A DNA stretch of 13,093 nucleotides, taken from contig LNFD01000262.1 of NCBI GenBank assembly GCA_001464255.1, forward strand, positions 1-13,093, written 5' to 3'. The DNA is from Actinomycetales bacterium Ga0077552 (lineage in GTDB: Bacteria; Actinomycetota; Actinomycetes; Actinomycetales; Microbacteriaceae). Below are positions 12,866 through 13,093 of the stretch, in pieces; the stretch's first letter is position 1; every line of letters starts with the position of its first letter. The notes beneath the pieces are model-generated. The model was not told the DNA's origin and did no database searches. It worked only from the letters and a program-made list of their open reading frames with translations. Both the position numbers and the translations under genes were made by a program.

Positions 12866-13093
12866 GGGTCAGGTCCCTGGAAGTGGTGTAACGGCTGATC
12901 CTCCGACTTATGCGCTGAGTGCGACGAGGGTGTCGGCGACCACCTCGCTTCCCGGTGTCGGGGATGGCGTGCATGCGGGAGCGAGCCAACACGTCCAGGC
13001 TCAGGTATCGGCGTCCTTCGGCCCACTCGTCGGTTTGCTAGCGACGCTCGCGGCCATGAGTGTCGCGCATTCTGACACCGCGAAGTCGGAGCT
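12866..13093 (-). mobile_element. End of an IS256-like insertion sequence, truncated by window
   Basis: GGGTCAGGTCCCTGGAAGTG and the following GTGTAAC (from 12866) look like an IS256-family terminal inverted repeat. The stop of a transposase remnant reading towards this end lies about 42 bp inside, the normal distance. The other end lies beyond the window, so neither the matching repeat nor a target duplication can be checked. Confidence 0.55.
12908..13093 (-). pseudogene. IS256-family transposase C-terminal remnant with two frameshifts
   Basis: On the minus strand three consecutive pieces in different frames read as one IS256-type transposase C-terminus. The piece at 13093-13037 ends CATLMAASVAS. 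The piece at 13037-12951 reads QTDEWAEGRRYLSLDVLA and then RSRMHAIPDTG. The piece at 12949-12908 reads SEVVADTLVALSA and stop. The middle frame has a TAG stop at 13038-13040 just before QTDEW, and one extra base at 12950 separates the last two pieces. DEWAEGRRYLSLDVL is the recognisable signature near the end of mutator-type transposases. The gene is therefore broken twice, unless these are sequencing errors. The catalytic DDE part lies outside the window. Confidence 0.65.

Noticed and set aside
12514..13026. A 170-codon minus-strand frame opposite the second SRPBCC gene
   Set aside because: It joins the IS remnant to antisense of the SRPBCC gene. Its frame matches none of the transposase pieces, and its translation shows no known pattern.
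11035..13093. A duplicated tRNA 3' end as right attachment site
   Set aside because: I looked for copies of GGTTCGAATCCCCTCAGGTC downstream. Only short fragments such as GTTCGAAT near 12541 occur, which are too short to count.
1..13093. CRISPR arrays, rRNA genes and known riboswitches
   Set aside because: No regularly spaced direct repeats, rRNA-like stretches or recognisable riboswitch cores were seen on either strand.

Overview
The window looks like chromosomal DNA of a high-GC actinobacterium, most likely Microbacteriaceae or a close relative. This rests on GC well above 70% by eye up to about position 10,950, the neighbourhood fmdB-mscL / 5-formyl-THF cyclo-ligase / galU / GNAT acetyltransferase, and many start codons placed 5-6 nt after a TANNNT box, as in leaderless actinobacterial mRNAs. 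The family assignment is recognition from memory, not a search.

Left part (1-5,950): a LuxR/NarL-type response regulator whose upstream partner lies outside the window; a minus-strand membrane-anchored coiled-coil protein resembling the C-terminal half of TPM-domain proteins but without the TPM domain; and a divergent 1,252-residue DUF4011-type superfamily 1 helicase/nuclease. In the helicase the P-loop lysine, the Walker B glutamate and one nuclease acidic residue are replaced, while motif VI is intact. The coiled-coil gene is bracketed by two unrelated-looking but similarly built long inverted repeats (671-763 and 2043-2120).

Middle part (5,950-10,960): conserved household genes. These are a 56-residue small protein, mscL, an FmdB zinc-ribbon protein, 5-formyltetrahydrofolate cyclo-ligase divergent from galU, a RimJ/RimL-type acetyltransferase, two membrane proteins of unknown function and a tRNA-Ala(CGC) gene.

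Right part (11,035-13,093): immediately after the tRNA the GC falls to about 60% in the line sampled and codon use becomes more mixed. The segment holds a TetR-family regulator with a 26-bp near-palindrome over its promoter, two SRPBCC-fold proteins with good ribosome binding sites, and the decayed end of an IS256-like element. It is probably a horizontally acquired segment next to a tRNA gene; no duplicated attachment site is visible inside the window.

The most notable points are the apparently catalytically dead but full-length helicase/nuclease, the paired inverted-repeat elements around its divergent neighbour, the window-wide leaderless promoter pattern, and the tRNA-adjacent TetR/SRPBCC module with a clear candidate operator.
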